A stretch of 48,791 nt of DNA, taken from positions 1 through 48,791 of IMG/VR virus record IMGVR_UViG_3300046817_000222; one strand, written 5' to 3'. Under the pieces are notes generated by a model. The model searched no databases and was not told the origin of the DNA. It worked only from the letters and a program-made list of their open reading frames with translations. The position numbers were made by a program, and so were the translations under genes. Numbering within the stretch: position 1 is the stretch's first letter; each line of letters starts with the position of its first letter. Below are positions 1 through 7,302 of the stretch, piece by piece. This DNA comes from a virus.

Positions 1-2
1 GA

Positions 3-503
3 ATCAAATCTCAATGCGGCCATGCGCTCGCCGGCCATCGCTGTATTCGCGACGAGGGCCACGATGGCGAGCACGCCCTTGGTATCCCAAACGCAACGCC
101 GCGTCCCGCGTCCTCTGTCTCAACCGCATCGCGCGTGCTATCCGCTGATGAGGTGGCCGAAGTGCGTTGGCAGGTCTCGCATTTCACCTCGAAGTCGGGG
201 ACGCCAGTCGGTGATTATTACGATGGGATTCGCTCCAACATTCTCCTCGCGCTCGACACCTGCGAATCGCTCCGCGCCGAGCTCTCCCGTCTCTCCGAAC
301 GGCCCGTCGAGGCGATTGAGCCGACGGGCTACGCGGTGGTGAACAAGGATGGCAATCCCTACCTCCTCGTCACGACGCTTGCCGCTGCCGAGGAAACTGT
401 CACCTACGCAACTGCGCGGTTCAGCCGAGGAGCGCCGTTCACCATCATCCCGCTCCACGCCGCTCGCTCCCCATCCACCCCGACGAGCACCGAGGAGCCA
501 TGA
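3..503 (+). CDS. Hypothetical zinc-binding protein, 5' end missing
   Basis: The reading frame is open from the window edge, so the N-terminus lies outside. The first visible residues hold a CGH...H.C cluster (about residues 5-14), which suggests a small zinc-binding module; the rest has no domain I recognise. A GTG at 135 could serve as an internal start, but the Cys/His cluster lies upstream of it and argues for the longer frame. The stop overlaps the next ATG by four bases, the pattern used throughout this arm. Function unknown. Confidence 0.6.
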   Translation: MKSQCGHALAGHRCIRDEGHDGEHALGIPNATPRPASSVSTASRVLSADEVAEVRWQVSHFTSKSGTPVGDYYDGIRSNILLALDTCESLRAELSRLSERPVEAIEPTGYAVVNKDGNPYLLVTTLAAAEETVTYATARFSRGAPFTIIPLHAARSPSTPTSTEEP

Positions 504-706
504 GCGAGCCCCTGAAGGTCCCGCTTCACTGTTGGGAAATGGGAGACATCGGGGTCGATGGGGTCGCCGCGGGAACCTGTATGCTGCCGCTCAATCACGT
601 CGGCCCGCACGTCTTTACACCGAGCGATGAGGTCCGAGTGAAGATCGAATCACAGCAGGCCGAGACTGTCGCTCCCGTCTCCGAGGATCTCCCCGATGGC
701 GCATGA
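500..706 (+). CDS. Small hypothetical protein with C...H.GPH motif
   Basis: This 68-residue protein contains a Cys followed by LPLNHVGPHVF (about residues 27-38). It resembles the C-LP-xxH-xGPH motif common in small phage and actinobacterial proteins, where Cys and His are thought to bind zinc. It starts in an ATGA overlap with the preceding gene and overlaps the next small ORF. Function unknown. Confidence 0.6.
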   Translation: MSEPLKVPLHCWEMGDIGVDGVAAGTCMLPLNHVGPHVFTPSDEVRVKIESQQAETVAPVSEDLPDGA

Positions 707-866
707 GCCCCAAATGACGTACTGGTGCGAAACCTGTTGCGAGCGAACGACTCCGGGCGGGGAGTGCAGCTGCACACGATCGAACCCGCGCGCCTCGCGG
801 ACTATCGTTTCGTGGAACCCGGTTGCGACCCCGCCGTCATCCCCAGTACCGCCCCATGACGCCTAA
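696..866 (+). CDS. Tiny Cys-rich protein (56 aa)
   Basis: A short ORF read directly from the sequence. It begins MAHEPQMTYWCETCCER and carries CxxCC followed by CSC about ten residues later, a compact zinc-ribbon-like pattern. The C-terminal half is Pro/Ser-rich and probably unstructured. The start overlaps the previous gene's stop, and the next gene starts inside its end (ATG at 856), which matches the local tiling. Function unknown. Confidence 0.55.
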   Translation: MAHEPQMTYWCETCCERTTPGGECSCTRSNPRASRTIVSWNPVATPPSSPVPPHDA

Positions 867-1071
867 CTCCCGCGAGCCGGCGCCCGCCCAACCGTCAGAG
901 ACGCCACGCCCCCGCGACCGAATCAAAGACGCATGGGGCGATCTTGAGCAGCACTTCATCGACCAGGCGCCGAGCGGTGCACAACGGAGATGGGTGCAAC
1001 TCGCGGCGCGATTGTGGGACCAGATTGACGCAGCCCTCACCGCTAGCGATCCCTCGGAGACACGAAAATGA
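856..1071 (+). CDS. Hypothetical protein (71 aa)
   Basis: The N-terminus (MTPNSREPAPAQPSETPRPR) is Pro-rich and low in complexity, like the N-terminal tags of neighbouring genes. The body (DRIKDAWGDLEQHFI...RLWDQIDAAL) looks helical. The last nine residues, ASDPSETRK, are encoded inside the 127-bp repeat and recur at 48661-48696 without this gene body. ATG 856 is preferred over upstream alternatives because it overlaps the 696-866 gene. Function unknown. Confidence 0.6.
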   Translation: MTPNSREPAPAQPSETPRPRDRIKDAWGDLEQHFIDQAPSGAQRRWVQLAARLWDQIDAALTASDPSETRK

Positions 1072-1166
1072 GCACAGTAACGACAGGCAGTTCAGGCGCG
1101 ACCGCGACGATCGCCGATGTGAAATTCTCTGCGCCCTTACCAAATCCGGTTGGCACGCGCGACTTG
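1040..1166 (+). repeat. 127-bp direct repeat, internal copy
   Basis: Identical base for base to 48665-48791. The match stops at 1039/48664 on the left and at the contig end on the right. It covers the last ten codons of the 856-1071 gene and the first 33 codons of the 1068-1520 gene. A 127-base exact match ending at the contig edge fits an assembly-graph overlap, so 1040-48664 probably closes into a 47,625-bp circle. Confidence 0.9.
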
Positions 1167-1520
1167 TTCGATGTCGTGGTGAATGATCCGGGCGAAATCC
1201 TGCTGGTGCCGCGAACGGAGCTGGCAAAGGCTCTGTGTAGCATGTGGCTTCACATGGGACCGGCGAAGATAGGACTCGTTGCGGTGCACAAAGAAACGAA
1301 CGGCTGGCACTCGCACCTGTGGGCCTACGACACCGAGCACGTCGTTCTCCATTTCAACATGGGGCCGAATCTCGCGAACGCATACGAGGGCGAGTCGCCT
1401 TGGTACCGTGCGCGCGGCATCAGCCATGAGGAGCATGAGGTGGCGCTCAAGGCCATCGAGGCTCACCGTGCCGCTAAAGCGCCGTTGCCGAAAGCCAAGC
1501 GCAAACGAGGTGCCCGATGA
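1068..1520 (+). CDS. Hypothetical protein (150 aa)
   Basis: No family recognised. The N-terminus is Ser/Thr/Gly-rich. The core (DLFDVVVNDPGEILLVPR..., HKETNGWHSHLWAYDTEHVVLHF) looks like a mixed alpha/beta domain and the C-terminus is strongly basic (KAKRKRGAR), so nucleic-acid contact is possible. Both ends form four-base overlaps with neighbours. Its first 33 codons are duplicated at the right edge of the window. Confidence 0.65.
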   Translation: MSTVTTGSSGATATIADVKFSAPLPNPVGTRDLFDVVVNDPGEILLVPRTELAKALCSMWLHMGPAKIGLVAVHKETNGWHSHLWAYDTEHVVLHFNMGPNLANAYEGESPWYRARGISHEEHEVALKAIEAHRAAKAPLPKAKRKRGAR

Positions 1521-2380
1521 GCGATCCCTCGGGCGCCGAGATGCGCTCCCCAAACGACGACGCGCCGTTCAGCGAAAGCGACCGGGCGCATGTCCTAAGT
1601 GCCGCGATGCCTAATCTCAGTTCCGAGGTCTCGCCGCGCTCCTCGGGAGGCGCACCAAATGAGGCTGCACGCACCTTGGCTCGCCTGCTCGACTACGCTG
1701 GCCACAAGAGCGGAGGAGGCTGGTGCGGACCTGTCACCTGTCAATGCGGCTACGCCGAAGCGCGCGACGCAGCAATCGCAGCCGTGGCCACACTGGGCAC
1801 GGATCGCGACGACTGGCAAACTCTGCATGCGGCGTGGACGAAGCGCGCCAATGAAGCCGAGGCTCAGGTCTCCGCGCTCCGGCAGGAGGCCGCAAACTCC
1901 AAAATCGTCCTCGAAGAAAGCGTCCTCGCTTTCGAGCGGGCAACGGCGGCAGGGTTCCAACTCGCGCAAGATGTCACCGCCGCGCGTCAGGAGGCCGAGA
2001 CCCTTACCAGGCAGCGCGATGCGGCGATTCGAGAAATCAGCGTAATTGCACGAGAGGCCGAGGCCCTACGCAAGCAGCTCGACGAGGCGAGGCAAGCGGC
2101 AGACGGCGCAAACGAGGAGGAGGCGGTTGCCCGGCGCGCACTCGACTCGCAAGCATTGGATTACGAGGCGTTGAGCCGGGAGGCCGAGACCCTACGGGGC
2201 CAACGCGACGAGGCGCTGAAAGACACAGCACGTCTCGATTGGCTGGCGCAAAGCGATGACTGGAAATCCAGCACGGGCGCGCGCCTCCGCGTCCCGAACA
2301 TTCGCGGCATCATCGACCAAGCGATGCAAAACGAAGCCATCGACGCCGCCCGCGTTGCCGCCCCACGAGAGCCGAAATGA
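1517..2380 (+). CDS. Coiled-coil protein with C-terminal RLDWL...IDQAM motif
   Basis: A 287-residue protein. Residues about 100-235 are a long Ala/Glu/Arg/Gln-rich coiled coil with repeated EAETLRxQRDEA segments. The C-terminus has DTARLDWLAQ followed by RVPNIRGIIDQAM, a closing motif found at the end of many short phage proteins of unknown role. An N-terminal C-rich patch (CGPVTCQCGYAEARDAA, about residue 70) suggests metal binding. The N-terminus (MSDPSGAE) and C-terminus (APREPK) match the tags of nearby genes. Function unknown. Confidence 0.7.
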   Translation: MSDPSGAEMRSPNDDAPFSESDRAHVLSAAMPNLSSEVSPRSSGGAPNEAARTLARLLDYAGHKSGGGWCGPVTCQCGYAEARDAAIAAVATLGTDRDDWQTLHAAWTKRANEAEAQVSALRQEAANSKIVLEESVLAFERATAAGFQLAQDVTAARQEAETLTRQRDAAIREISVIAREAEALRKQLDEARQAADGANEEEAVARRALDSQALDYEALSREAETLRGQRDEALKDTARLDWLAQSDDWKSSTGARLRVPNIRGIIDQAMQNEAIDAARVAAPREPK

Positions 2381-2706
2381 GCCGCGATCCGTCCGCCCTC
2401 GACTCCGGGGGCCGCGCTGAGCCCCCTCGGGACCGCGACGAGACGTGTGCCAGTTGCGAGCACTCGCTCGAAGCGCATGTCAGAACGGAGGCGGGGACGG
2501 TTCGGTGTTTCGTCTCTCACTCCGGCGTCACGTCTGAGGGAGTTATTGGTTTGGCCTACACGACACGTTGCGATTGTCGCGACTTCAAGTCGGAAGCCGC
2601 TGATCGAAAGCGCGAGCAACATGCCGCTGATGAGCGTCGTTGGGACTTCTTGAAGAAGCTGTATCCCGCACCGGCCGAGCTTCCCGGCAGCAATAACCCA
2701 CTCTGA
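2377..2706 (+). CDS. Hypothetical zinc-binding protein (109 aa)
   Basis: Residues 28-35 contain CASCEHSLEAH and residues about 65-69 contain CDCRDF, a plausible four-ligand zinc site around a small beta domain (GTVRCFVSH). The N-terminal tag (AEPPRD, residues 14-19) is also seen in the gene starting at 2957. Starts in an ATGA overlap. Function unknown. Confidence 0.6.
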   Translation: MSRDPSALDSGGRAEPPRDRDETCASCEHSLEAHVRTEAGTVRCFVSHSGVTSEGVIGLAYTTRCDCRDFKSEAADRKREQHAADERRWDFLKKLYPAPAELPGSNNPL

Positions 2707-2718
2707 GGATCATCGACA

Positions 2719-2964
2719 ATGGCCGTCAAACTCAAGTTCACCGTCGTCGAGCAGAAGCAACAGAAAAATTCATTCGGCGCTGGCCTGATTGGCTCTGTCC
2801 GACTCGTTCCGGTGATGAGCGGGAGCGACGAGAACAAGGAGTTCTACACGTACACGCCTGGCGGCCAGATCGAGTTCTACACGATCAACGACGCGGCGCT
2901 CAAGTCGCTGCCGGTCGGCGCGGAAGTGTACGTCACGCTGGAAGTCGCGCCCGCGAATGCCTGA
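2719..2964 (+). CDS. Conserved small phage protein (81 aa)
   Basis: A compact, mainly beta protein (KLKFTVVEQ...VRLVPVMSGS.ENKEFYTYTPGGQIEFYTIN...LPVGAEVYVTLEV). It resembles a widespread small phage protein family without a known role, usually near recombination or early genes. Unlike its neighbours it has its own small gap and a GAGGA-type ribosome site upstream and lacks the tag at its N-terminus, so it may be an older resident of this arm. Confidence 0.7.
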   Translation: MAVKLKFTVVEQKQQKNSFGAGLIGSVRLVPVMSGSDENKEFYTYTPGGQIEFYTINDAALKSLPVGAEVYVTLEVAPANA

Positions 2965-3388
2965 CGCCGCTGAGCCCCCTCGGGACTTCCCGTCCGCCCC
3001 GCCAGCCGAGCCGGGTCATCCGGTGTTCGCCGTCGCATTCTGTCGATGGGGCGACGAGCCGCGCGTTCTTGTGATGGAAGGCGACGACATCGAAAGGGGC
3101 TGGTCGGAATCGCTAGAGAACGACGGCGAGGACTACTGGCCGCTGCCGAAAGATCGCGGCGCGTACCCATTGCTCGCCTTCGACGGCACCGTTGAAACGG
3201 ACGTGGAATACCACGCGCGCATCTGCGGCTGCGATCACCCCGGCGTCTCGGACGACGCGAAGGACGAAGACTGTGAATGGTGCAACGAGGAGGAGTGGCC
3301 GTTCGTGATGGACGGCAAGTGGAGGAAGGCAACGGCCTCGGATCTCATTCGCGCAAAACTCGTCGCACCCGAGAAGTCGAATGTCTAA
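2957..3388 (+). CDS. Hypothetical acidic protein with Cys motifs
   Basis: A 143-residue, acidic, Trp-rich protein. It opens with the tag AEPPRDFPSAP (residues 5-15). CGCDHP and CEWC (about residues 90-115) could bind a metal. The end (DGKWRKATASDLIRAKLVAPEK) looks helical. Overlaps both neighbours. Function unknown. Confidence 0.6.
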   Translation: MPDAAEPPRDFPSAPPAEPGHPVFAVAFCRWGDEPRVLVMEGDDIERGWSESLENDGEDYWPLPKDRGAYPLLAFDGTVETDVEYHARICGCDHPGVSDDAKDEDCEWCNEEEWPFVMDGKWRKATASDLIRAKLVAPEKSNV

Positions 3389-3566
3389 CCAGTCCCCCGA
3401 GTTCCCGTCCGCCCCGCGCGCCGCGATTTGTCCGGCGTGGGACTCGCCTACGTGCGCCGAGCGCCTAGGGCTCACTGACTACTGCGATTGCGTTTGCCAT
3501 CGCGGGATATTCAGATGCACCGGCTATCGCCCCGCGCCGATTTCGGAGTCCTCCGATGTCAGATAG
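3381..3566 (+). CDS. Small Cys-rich protein (61 aa)
   Basis: After the tag NQSPEFPSAP (residues 3-12) come Cys residues in C...C...CDCVCH...C order, probably a single zinc-binding knuckle. The tag is encoded by a 20-bp stretch (3387-3406) that recurs exactly at 4491-4510 in another gene. Function unknown. Confidence 0.55.
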   Translation: MSNQSPEFPSAPRAAICPAWDSPTCAERLGLTDYCDCVCHRGIFRCTGYRPAPISESSDVR

Positions 3567-4020
3567 CCCGTCCTCCGAGTATCCTGACTTCGCCGGCTGG
3601 GTGACGATCTCCTGCGGCTGTTGCGCGGGCATTGAGTGGGGCGGCTTCTATCCGCGTGAGTGTCGGCGGTGCGGCGGCGGGGGCTATCTCGCCAAGCATC
3701 TCGCGAGCGGCGCGGTTGCCCTGTACCCAGGCGGCCCGTTTCGGTGGCGTGAAAAGCCTGCGTTCGGTGTCGGGTCTCCTCCGATGAACGTACCGAACGT
3801 AATAGCTGACGAGCGGGGCGTGATTGTGCACGACAGCGGATGGCCGCGCTGCCACTCGTGCGGCCGCCCAGCGCGCGACGTCGCATCGCTGCACTACCGG
3901 CGCGCAGACGGTGTCCGTGGTATGAGTTATCCCGACTGCTCCGACTGCCGCGAACAGAACGCGCGCCGACTTGAACGGCTCGGATTCACGCTAACGCGCG
4001 CCCCACGAGAGCCGAAATGA
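3556..4020 (+). CDS. Two-module zinc-finger protein, apparent fusion
   Basis: Residues 1-70 hold CGCCAGIEWGGFYPRECRRCGGGG, a zinc module with a DnaJ-like CxxCxGxG arm that resembles small actinophage proteins. Residues 77-154 hold a second module with CHSCG and CSDC pairs. Between them the sequence GVGSPP-M matches the C-terminal tag of other genes here (5074-5763, 4811-5077) followed directly by a start codon (ATG 3784). It looks like two adjacent genes joined because the usual stop at the boundary is missing. It ends in APREPK, shared with the 1517-2380 gene. Confidence 0.7.
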   Translation: MSDSPSSEYPDFAGWVTISCGCCAGIEWGGFYPRECRRCGGGGYLAKHLASGAVALYPGGPFRWREKPAFGVGSPPMNVPNVIADERGVIVHDSGWPRCHSCGRPARDVASLHYRRADGVRGMSYPDCSDCREQNARRLERLGFTLTRAPREPK

Positions 4021-4241
4021 GCGACTCCTCGGGCACCCCAAGAGACCGCGATGCGATGACTGAGCACGACGCGACGATGCTGGTGGAGAACTTCGCCCAA
4101 GCGGTGCGAGATTCGCTTGACGCTAGCTACGAATACGGCGTGGACAGCGCGAAGCATAGCGCGGCGAAATTCGATATGAAGCGCATTCAGACCACCCTTA
4201 TCATCGCGTTGGTCTGCGCGGGGAGTCCCGATGACCGCTGA
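4017..4241 (+). CDS. Hypothetical helical protein (74 aa)
   Basis: Opens with the tag MSDSSGTPRDRD. The body (LVENFAQAVRDSLDASYEYGVDSAKH...MKRIQTTLIIALVCAG) is predicted helical with a hydrophobic C-terminal stretch. The 23 bases around its start (4000-4022) repeat those around the start at 2377. Function unknown. Confidence 0.55.
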   Translation: MSDSSGTPRDRDAMTEHDATMLVENFAQAVRDSLDASYEYGVDSAKHSAAKFDMKRIQTTLIIALVCAGSPDDR

Positions 4242-4482
4242 GCCCTCTCGGGACATCCCGTCCGCCCCCGAAATCGTCGGCAGCATTCCGCTCGACTTGG
4301 AAATCATCGTTTCCATCGCCTATCGCTTCCGAAAAGCGCAGTTCGCGGAGCCGCGCGGGTTCATCGAACGGTTCCGCGTGCGGACACCCGACGAGATGGC
4401 GAGCGCCGTGGCCGAAGTCGAAGCGGCGATGTGGAGCGGCACCCTTCAATCCATTCACGAAGCGCAACGAGGAACCGCGTGA
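4231..4482 (+). CDS. Hypothetical protein (83 aa)
   Basis: Begins with AEPSRDIPSAP, a one-residue variant of the AEPPRDFPSAP tag at 2957. The body is helical and mixed-charge (LEIIVSIAYRFRKAQFAEPRGFIERFRVRTPDEM). Overlaps both neighbours. No family recognised. Confidence 0.55.
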   Translation: MTAEPSRDIPSAPEIVGSIPLDLEIIVSIAYRFRKAQFAEPRGFIERFRVRTPDEMASAVAEVEAAMWSGTLQSIHEAQRGTA

Positions 4483-4814
4483 CCCCCGCTAACCAGTCCC
4501 CCGAGTTCCCCTCCGTGGGAGCAAGAGCGCGATTCACGACGCCGCACGATGCGCCGGGATTTGTGCTGGCGCGCAACGGGCAGGTCGGTGTCATCGAGGA
4601 CTTGGGCGGCCGGTACGACGTGCCGTTCGCGGCGAGCATCCGATTCGACGATGGTGGCCAGTTGTGGGCATACGCCGACGAACTCTCTCCGCTCCCCGCC
4701 GCGCCGACAAATGAGGTGGATTGGCGAGACGATACGATCGCCGCGCGAATGGTGAAGGACAACGGGCATCACGATCCGAGCGCCGCCGCGCCGCTACAGG
4801 AGGATACGAAATGA
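4479..4814 (+). CDS. Hypothetical protein with small beta domain
   Basis: GTG 4479 is chosen because it overlaps the previous TGA (GTGA) and because the following codons encode the NQSPEFPS tag. The body (GARARFTTPHDAPGFVLARNGQVGVIEDLGGRYDVPFAASIRFDDG) resembles an SH3-like beta barrel of the kind found in small DNA- or RNA-associated proteins. Ends ...PLQEDTK. Function unknown. Confidence 0.6.
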   Translation: MTPANQSPEFPSVGARARFTTPHDAPGFVLARNGQVGVIEDLGGRYDVPFAASIRFDDGGQLWAYADELSPLPAAPTNEVDWRDDTIAARMVKDNGHHDPSAAAPLQEDTK

Positions 4815-5077
4815 GCCGCTGCATGGAATGCGGGATGGACATCGAATCGACCGGCCACTTCTGCGGCGTCTATCGATCGCCATTCGGTATAGCGGGCGGC
4901 GTCACGACTCCTGCACCGCGCGGTTGGATCTGCCCGAACTGCGGCGCGGGCGTCAGTCCATTCGCGACGACCTGCACCTGCCATCACACGCGAACGACGT
5001 ACGGCATTTCGGGCTCCGCTCCGACACCGGAGACGCCCGCGGTCGGGTCTCCTCCCCTAAAGGGAGACGGAAAATGA
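4811..5077 (+). CDS. Double zinc-ribbon protein (88 aa)
   Basis: CMECGMD...GHFCG at residues 4-19 and CPNCGAGVSPFATTCTCH at residues 37-54 form two probable zinc knuckles. ATG 4811 gives the four-base overlap with the previous gene. The C-terminal GSPPLKGDGK is the tag type found at the end of the next gene. Function unknown. Confidence 0.65.
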   Translation: MSRCMECGMDIESTGHFCGVYRSPFGIAGGVTTPAPRGWICPNCGAGVSPFATTCTCHHTRTTYGISGSAPTPETPAVGSPPLKGDGK

Positions 5078-5763
5078 AGCCCCGGCTACTCGACCTGTTT
5101 TGCGGGGCTGGTGGCGCAGGTCGGGGCTATCAGCGCGCCGGGTTCTACGTCGTGGGCGTGGACATCAAACCTCAACCGCGCTATGCAGGAGACGAGTTCA
5201 TTCAGGCGGACGCGCTGACGTTCCCCTTGGATGGGTTCGATGCGATTCACGCCTCGCCGCCGTGCCAGCGGTATTCGACGATGGGCAACAGGTCGCGCGC
5301 CCTGAAAGGCGATACGGCGCCAGACTATCTCCCGCCGACGCTCGCCCGGTTCGCCGCGGAGACTGCGCCATGGGTCGTTGAGAACGTCGCTGGCGCCAAG
5401 CGCCATATGCCCAACGCCTTCGTGCTGTCGGGCGGGATGTTCGGCCTTGGCGTGCATCGCCCGCGCTACTTCGTGTCCAACGTGCTGATTCTCTCCCCTT
5501 CGCGAACCGCGCCGCCGATCAACGGGATCGGTGTCTACGGTCGGACGCACGACGGCCGGCGCCTGTTCAACCGGAAGTCGAATGGCACCTACCGCGCCGC
5601 GCGCAGTCTCGAGGAGGCGCATGAAGCAATGGGCATGGACTGGGCGGACTGGTACGGAACGAAAGAAGCCATCCCGCCTGCCTACACCGAATACATCGGC
5701 GCTCAGTTGCTCAGTTCTCTCGAATCCGGTGTCGGGTCTCCTCCCTCTGGGGCGCCGAAATGA
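5074..5763 (+). CDS. C5-cytosine DNA methyltransferase (Dcm-like)
   Basis: Transfers a methyl group from S-adenosylmethionine to C5 of cytosine in DNA. The order of motifs is typical: motif I DLFCGAGG (7-14), motif IV SPPCQRYS with catalytic Cys64, motif VI ENV (103-105), and motif X-like PPAYTEYIGAQLL near the end. At 229 residues it is short, with a reduced target-recognition region, as in many phage orphan methylases. No restriction endonuclease lies beside it, so it probably protects phage DNA or marks it. Frame and start (ATG 5074) follow the overlap pattern. It ends with the tag VGSPPSGAPK. Confidence 0.9.
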   Translation: MKPRLLDLFCGAGGAGRGYQRAGFYVVGVDIKPQPRYAGDEFIQADALTFPLDGFDAIHASPPCQRYSTMGNRSRALKGDTAPDYLPPTLARFAAETAPWVVENVAGAKRHMPNAFVLSGGMFGLGVHRPRYFVSNVLILSPSRTAPPINGIGVYGRTHDGRRLFNRKSNGTYRAARSLEEAHEAMGMDWADWYGTKEAIPPAYTEYIGAQLLSSLESGVGSPPSGAPK

Positions 5764-6119
5764 CACGATCCCTTGAGACCTATGAGGCATCGCAGCCGTG
5801 GGTCGTCTACACGTACCTGCGAGCGAACTGGTGGACGCGGATTTTCGGGCGAACGGAGATCGCGGCGGAGTGCTGCATCTGTGGCACGCGCGAAGTGCTC
5901 AGTATCAAAATGCCGCGATTTGGCCCCGTCATCGACCGAGGACGTCATCCGCTTCGCGTCGCGTTCCTCGCGCCGCACGTTCACAAGTTCCAGCAGAAAG
6001 CGCCGGAGACGTGGGTGCGACCACTCCGCAATCCCGAGGCGCACGACGACACGCTCGACATACTCCGCGACATCGTGCAAAAGTCCGCCAGTCCTCCCTC
6101 TGGGGCGCCCACAAAATGA
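5760..6119 (+). CDS. Hypothetical protein (119 aa)
   Basis: Contains CCICGTREVLSIKMPRFG (about residues 38-55), a single zinc-knuckle-like pair inside a beta-rich stretch. The C-terminal tail SPPSGAPTK is nearly the same as that of the methyltransferase upstream, and 20 or so bases at the two gene ends are shared. Function unknown. Confidence 0.6.
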   Translation: MTRSLETYEASQPWVVYTYLRANWWTRIFGRTEIAAECCICGTREVLSIKMPRFGPVIDRGRHPLRVAFLAPHVHKFQQKAPETWVRPLRNPEAHDDTLDILRDIVQKSASPPSGAPTK

Positions 6120-6457
6120 GAGGATTTCGACCGCGCTTTTCGCCGTACGCACCCGAGCCTTCATGCCGCCACGCGACGGTGGTTGAGCGAACATGCGACG
6201 CGGATTTCGCCCCGTTTCTCGTCGATGCGGGCGGGGAGCGCGAGGCGGTGGACGTGCATGTCGTGGTCCGAAGCCGCTCGTTCGAGTGCGCCGACTGTGG
6301 CGCCGGGATCATCAATCCGCGCCAACCCGTTGAAGAGCGCCCTCGCTGCACCTTCCCCATTTGCGACTGCTTGGACGAGGGCGATTGGGCGCGTGACCCT
6401 CATCCAACATTCATGCGCGTCGCGGCTCCTGTCGGTCTAGAGGGAGCGCAGACGTGA
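6116..6457 (+). CDS. Hypothetical zinc-binding protein (113 aa)
   Basis: ATG 6116 overlaps the previous stop. Residues include CRH...CDAD, CADCG and CTFPICDC, giving enough Cys/His for one or two zinc sites. The central segment (EREAVDVHVVVRSRSFECADCGAGI) looks like a beta ribbon. It overlaps the LexA-type gene that follows. Function unknown. Confidence 0.6.
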   Translation: MRGFRPRFSPYAPEPSCRHATVVERTCDADFAPFLVDAGGEREAVDVHVVVRSRSFECADCGAGIINPRQPVEERPRCTFPICDCLDEGDWARDPHPTFMRVAAPVGLEGAQT

Positions 6458-6792
6458 CCTACTATCGAAGAATTGGCCACGTCTGCGACCGGTGCGCGGC
6501 TGAGATTCGCGGGCGCCGCGCGCTCACGGAGAGACAGGCGCGACTCCTGTGGTTCATCATCGACTACTACGGCGAGAACGGATTCGCCCCGTCGTTCGAG
6601 GAAATCGCCGAGCGATTCGCCTACAAGACGCTCGCGACGGTGCATGAGCATCTGAGCAACCTGGAAACGAAGGGCTGGATTCGTCGGCAGTACAACGAAT
6701 CGCGCGCCATTGAAGTGCTCGCGACACCGTTCAACGCGCTCGATTCAGCGGACGCCTTTCCTGAAAAGCGCAGTTCAGGAGGCTCCGCGTGA
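6454..6792 (+). CDS. LexA-type winged-helix regulator without protease domain
   Basis: Residues 24-90 match the LexA DNA-binding domain: LTERQARLLWFIIDYYGENGFAPSFEEIAERF, then ATVHEHLSNLETKGWIRR and RAIEV. The S24 autoprotease domain of LexA is absent (112 residues in all), so it should bind DNA without RecA-triggered self-cleavage. A CDRC pair precedes the domain (residues 11-14). The start is GTG 6454 in overlap with the previous gene. It may bind the palindromic promoter sites described in this window, which is inference only. Confidence 0.8.
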   Translation: MTYYRRIGHVCDRCAAEIRGRRALTERQARLLWFIIDYYGENGFAPSFEEIAERFAYKTLATVHEHLSNLETKGWIRRQYNESRAIEVLATPFNALDSADAFPEKRSSGGSA

Positions 6793-7145
6793 CCCCCCTG
6801 CGCCCGTACTACCCGCAACTGGACCTCAACCTCGGACGATTGCCGGCGGGGAGTCAGCCCGTCGAGACCAGCGAGGACGCGGCGGATAAGCTTTCGCCCG
6901 AAGCTCTCCACAAGAGACGCCTGAGCGTCCTTCGGTATTTCGCGAGTCGCGGGGCGATTGGAGCCACCGCAGACGAAGCCGTCGATGCCTTTGATGCGCC
7001 AGCCAATTCTATCGCACCACGGGTCACAGAGCTGGCCTCTATGGGGTATTTGGAGCGTACCGAGGCGAGGCGGAAAACGCGGCAGGGCGGCTCGGCAAGC
7101 GTGATGCGAATAACGGAAGCGGGGCGCAACGCAGTACGCTCTTGA
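6789..7145 (+). CDS. Winged-helix DNA-binding protein
   Basis: GTG start in overlap with the previous gene. Residues about 45-112 form a winged helix: LRYFASRGAIGATADEAVDAFDAPANSIAPRVTELASMGYLERT, a basic wing (EARRKTRQGG) and VMRITEAGRNA. Short proteins like this are common in phage early regions and act as local regulators. A promoter-like sequence overlaps its stop codon and drives the next gene. Confidence 0.75.
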   Translation: MTPLRPYYPQLDLNLGRLPAGSQPVETSEDAADKLSPEALHKRRLSVLRYFASRGAIGATADEAVDAFDAPANSIAPRVTELASMGYLERTEARRKTRQGGSASVMRITEAGRNAVRS

Positions 7146-7169
7146 CGGACTAGGTGCGGCTAATAAATT
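7142..7169 (+). promoter_or_regulatory. Putative promoter before the Mom-like gene
   Basis: TTGACG (7142-7147) overlaps the stop of the winged-helix gene and is followed after 16 bases by TAAATT (7164-7169). The spacer contains TAGGTGCGGCTA, a diverged form of the TAGCGGGCTA element found in the other promoters of this window. Confidence 0.5.
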
Positions 7170-7191
7170 GCAGGGTACAATTGATGTGAAC

Positions 7192-7302
7192 GCGGATCGT
7201 TGGTAGCGAACCGCTGATAGTCCTTTACAGAAGTCCATCGCGGCGCCCCGAAAGGGGACATCTCCTCGCTCGGCGAGAGAAGATGCTACCACGCTTCGGT
7301 GG
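7192..7302 (+). promoter_or_regulatory. Structured leader of the Mom-like gene
   Basis: The 150-base leader holds several hairpins in a row. The clearest are CCCC-GAAA-GGGG (7246-7257), a CTCGC-TCG-GCGAG stem with extra pairs (7261-7280) and CCAC-GCTTCG-GTGG (7289-7302); the last contains the GTG at 7299. Translation of phage Mu mom depends on an RNA-binding activator that opens its leader, so this could be a control element. No known riboswitch class is recognised. Confidence 0.45.

Noticed and set aside
1040-1166. Direct terminal repeats of a linear phage genome
   Set aside because: The first copy lies at 1040 and not at the window start, and 127 bp is short for terminal repeats; an assembly overlap explains it better.
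5074-5763. Restriction-modification pair
   Set aside because: No endonuclease lies next to the methyltransferase; it is flanked by small zinc-binding proteins, so it seems to be an orphan.
6454-6792. Full LexA repressor with SOS control
   Set aside because: Only the DNA-binding domain is present; there is no cleavage site or Ser-Lys protease part.
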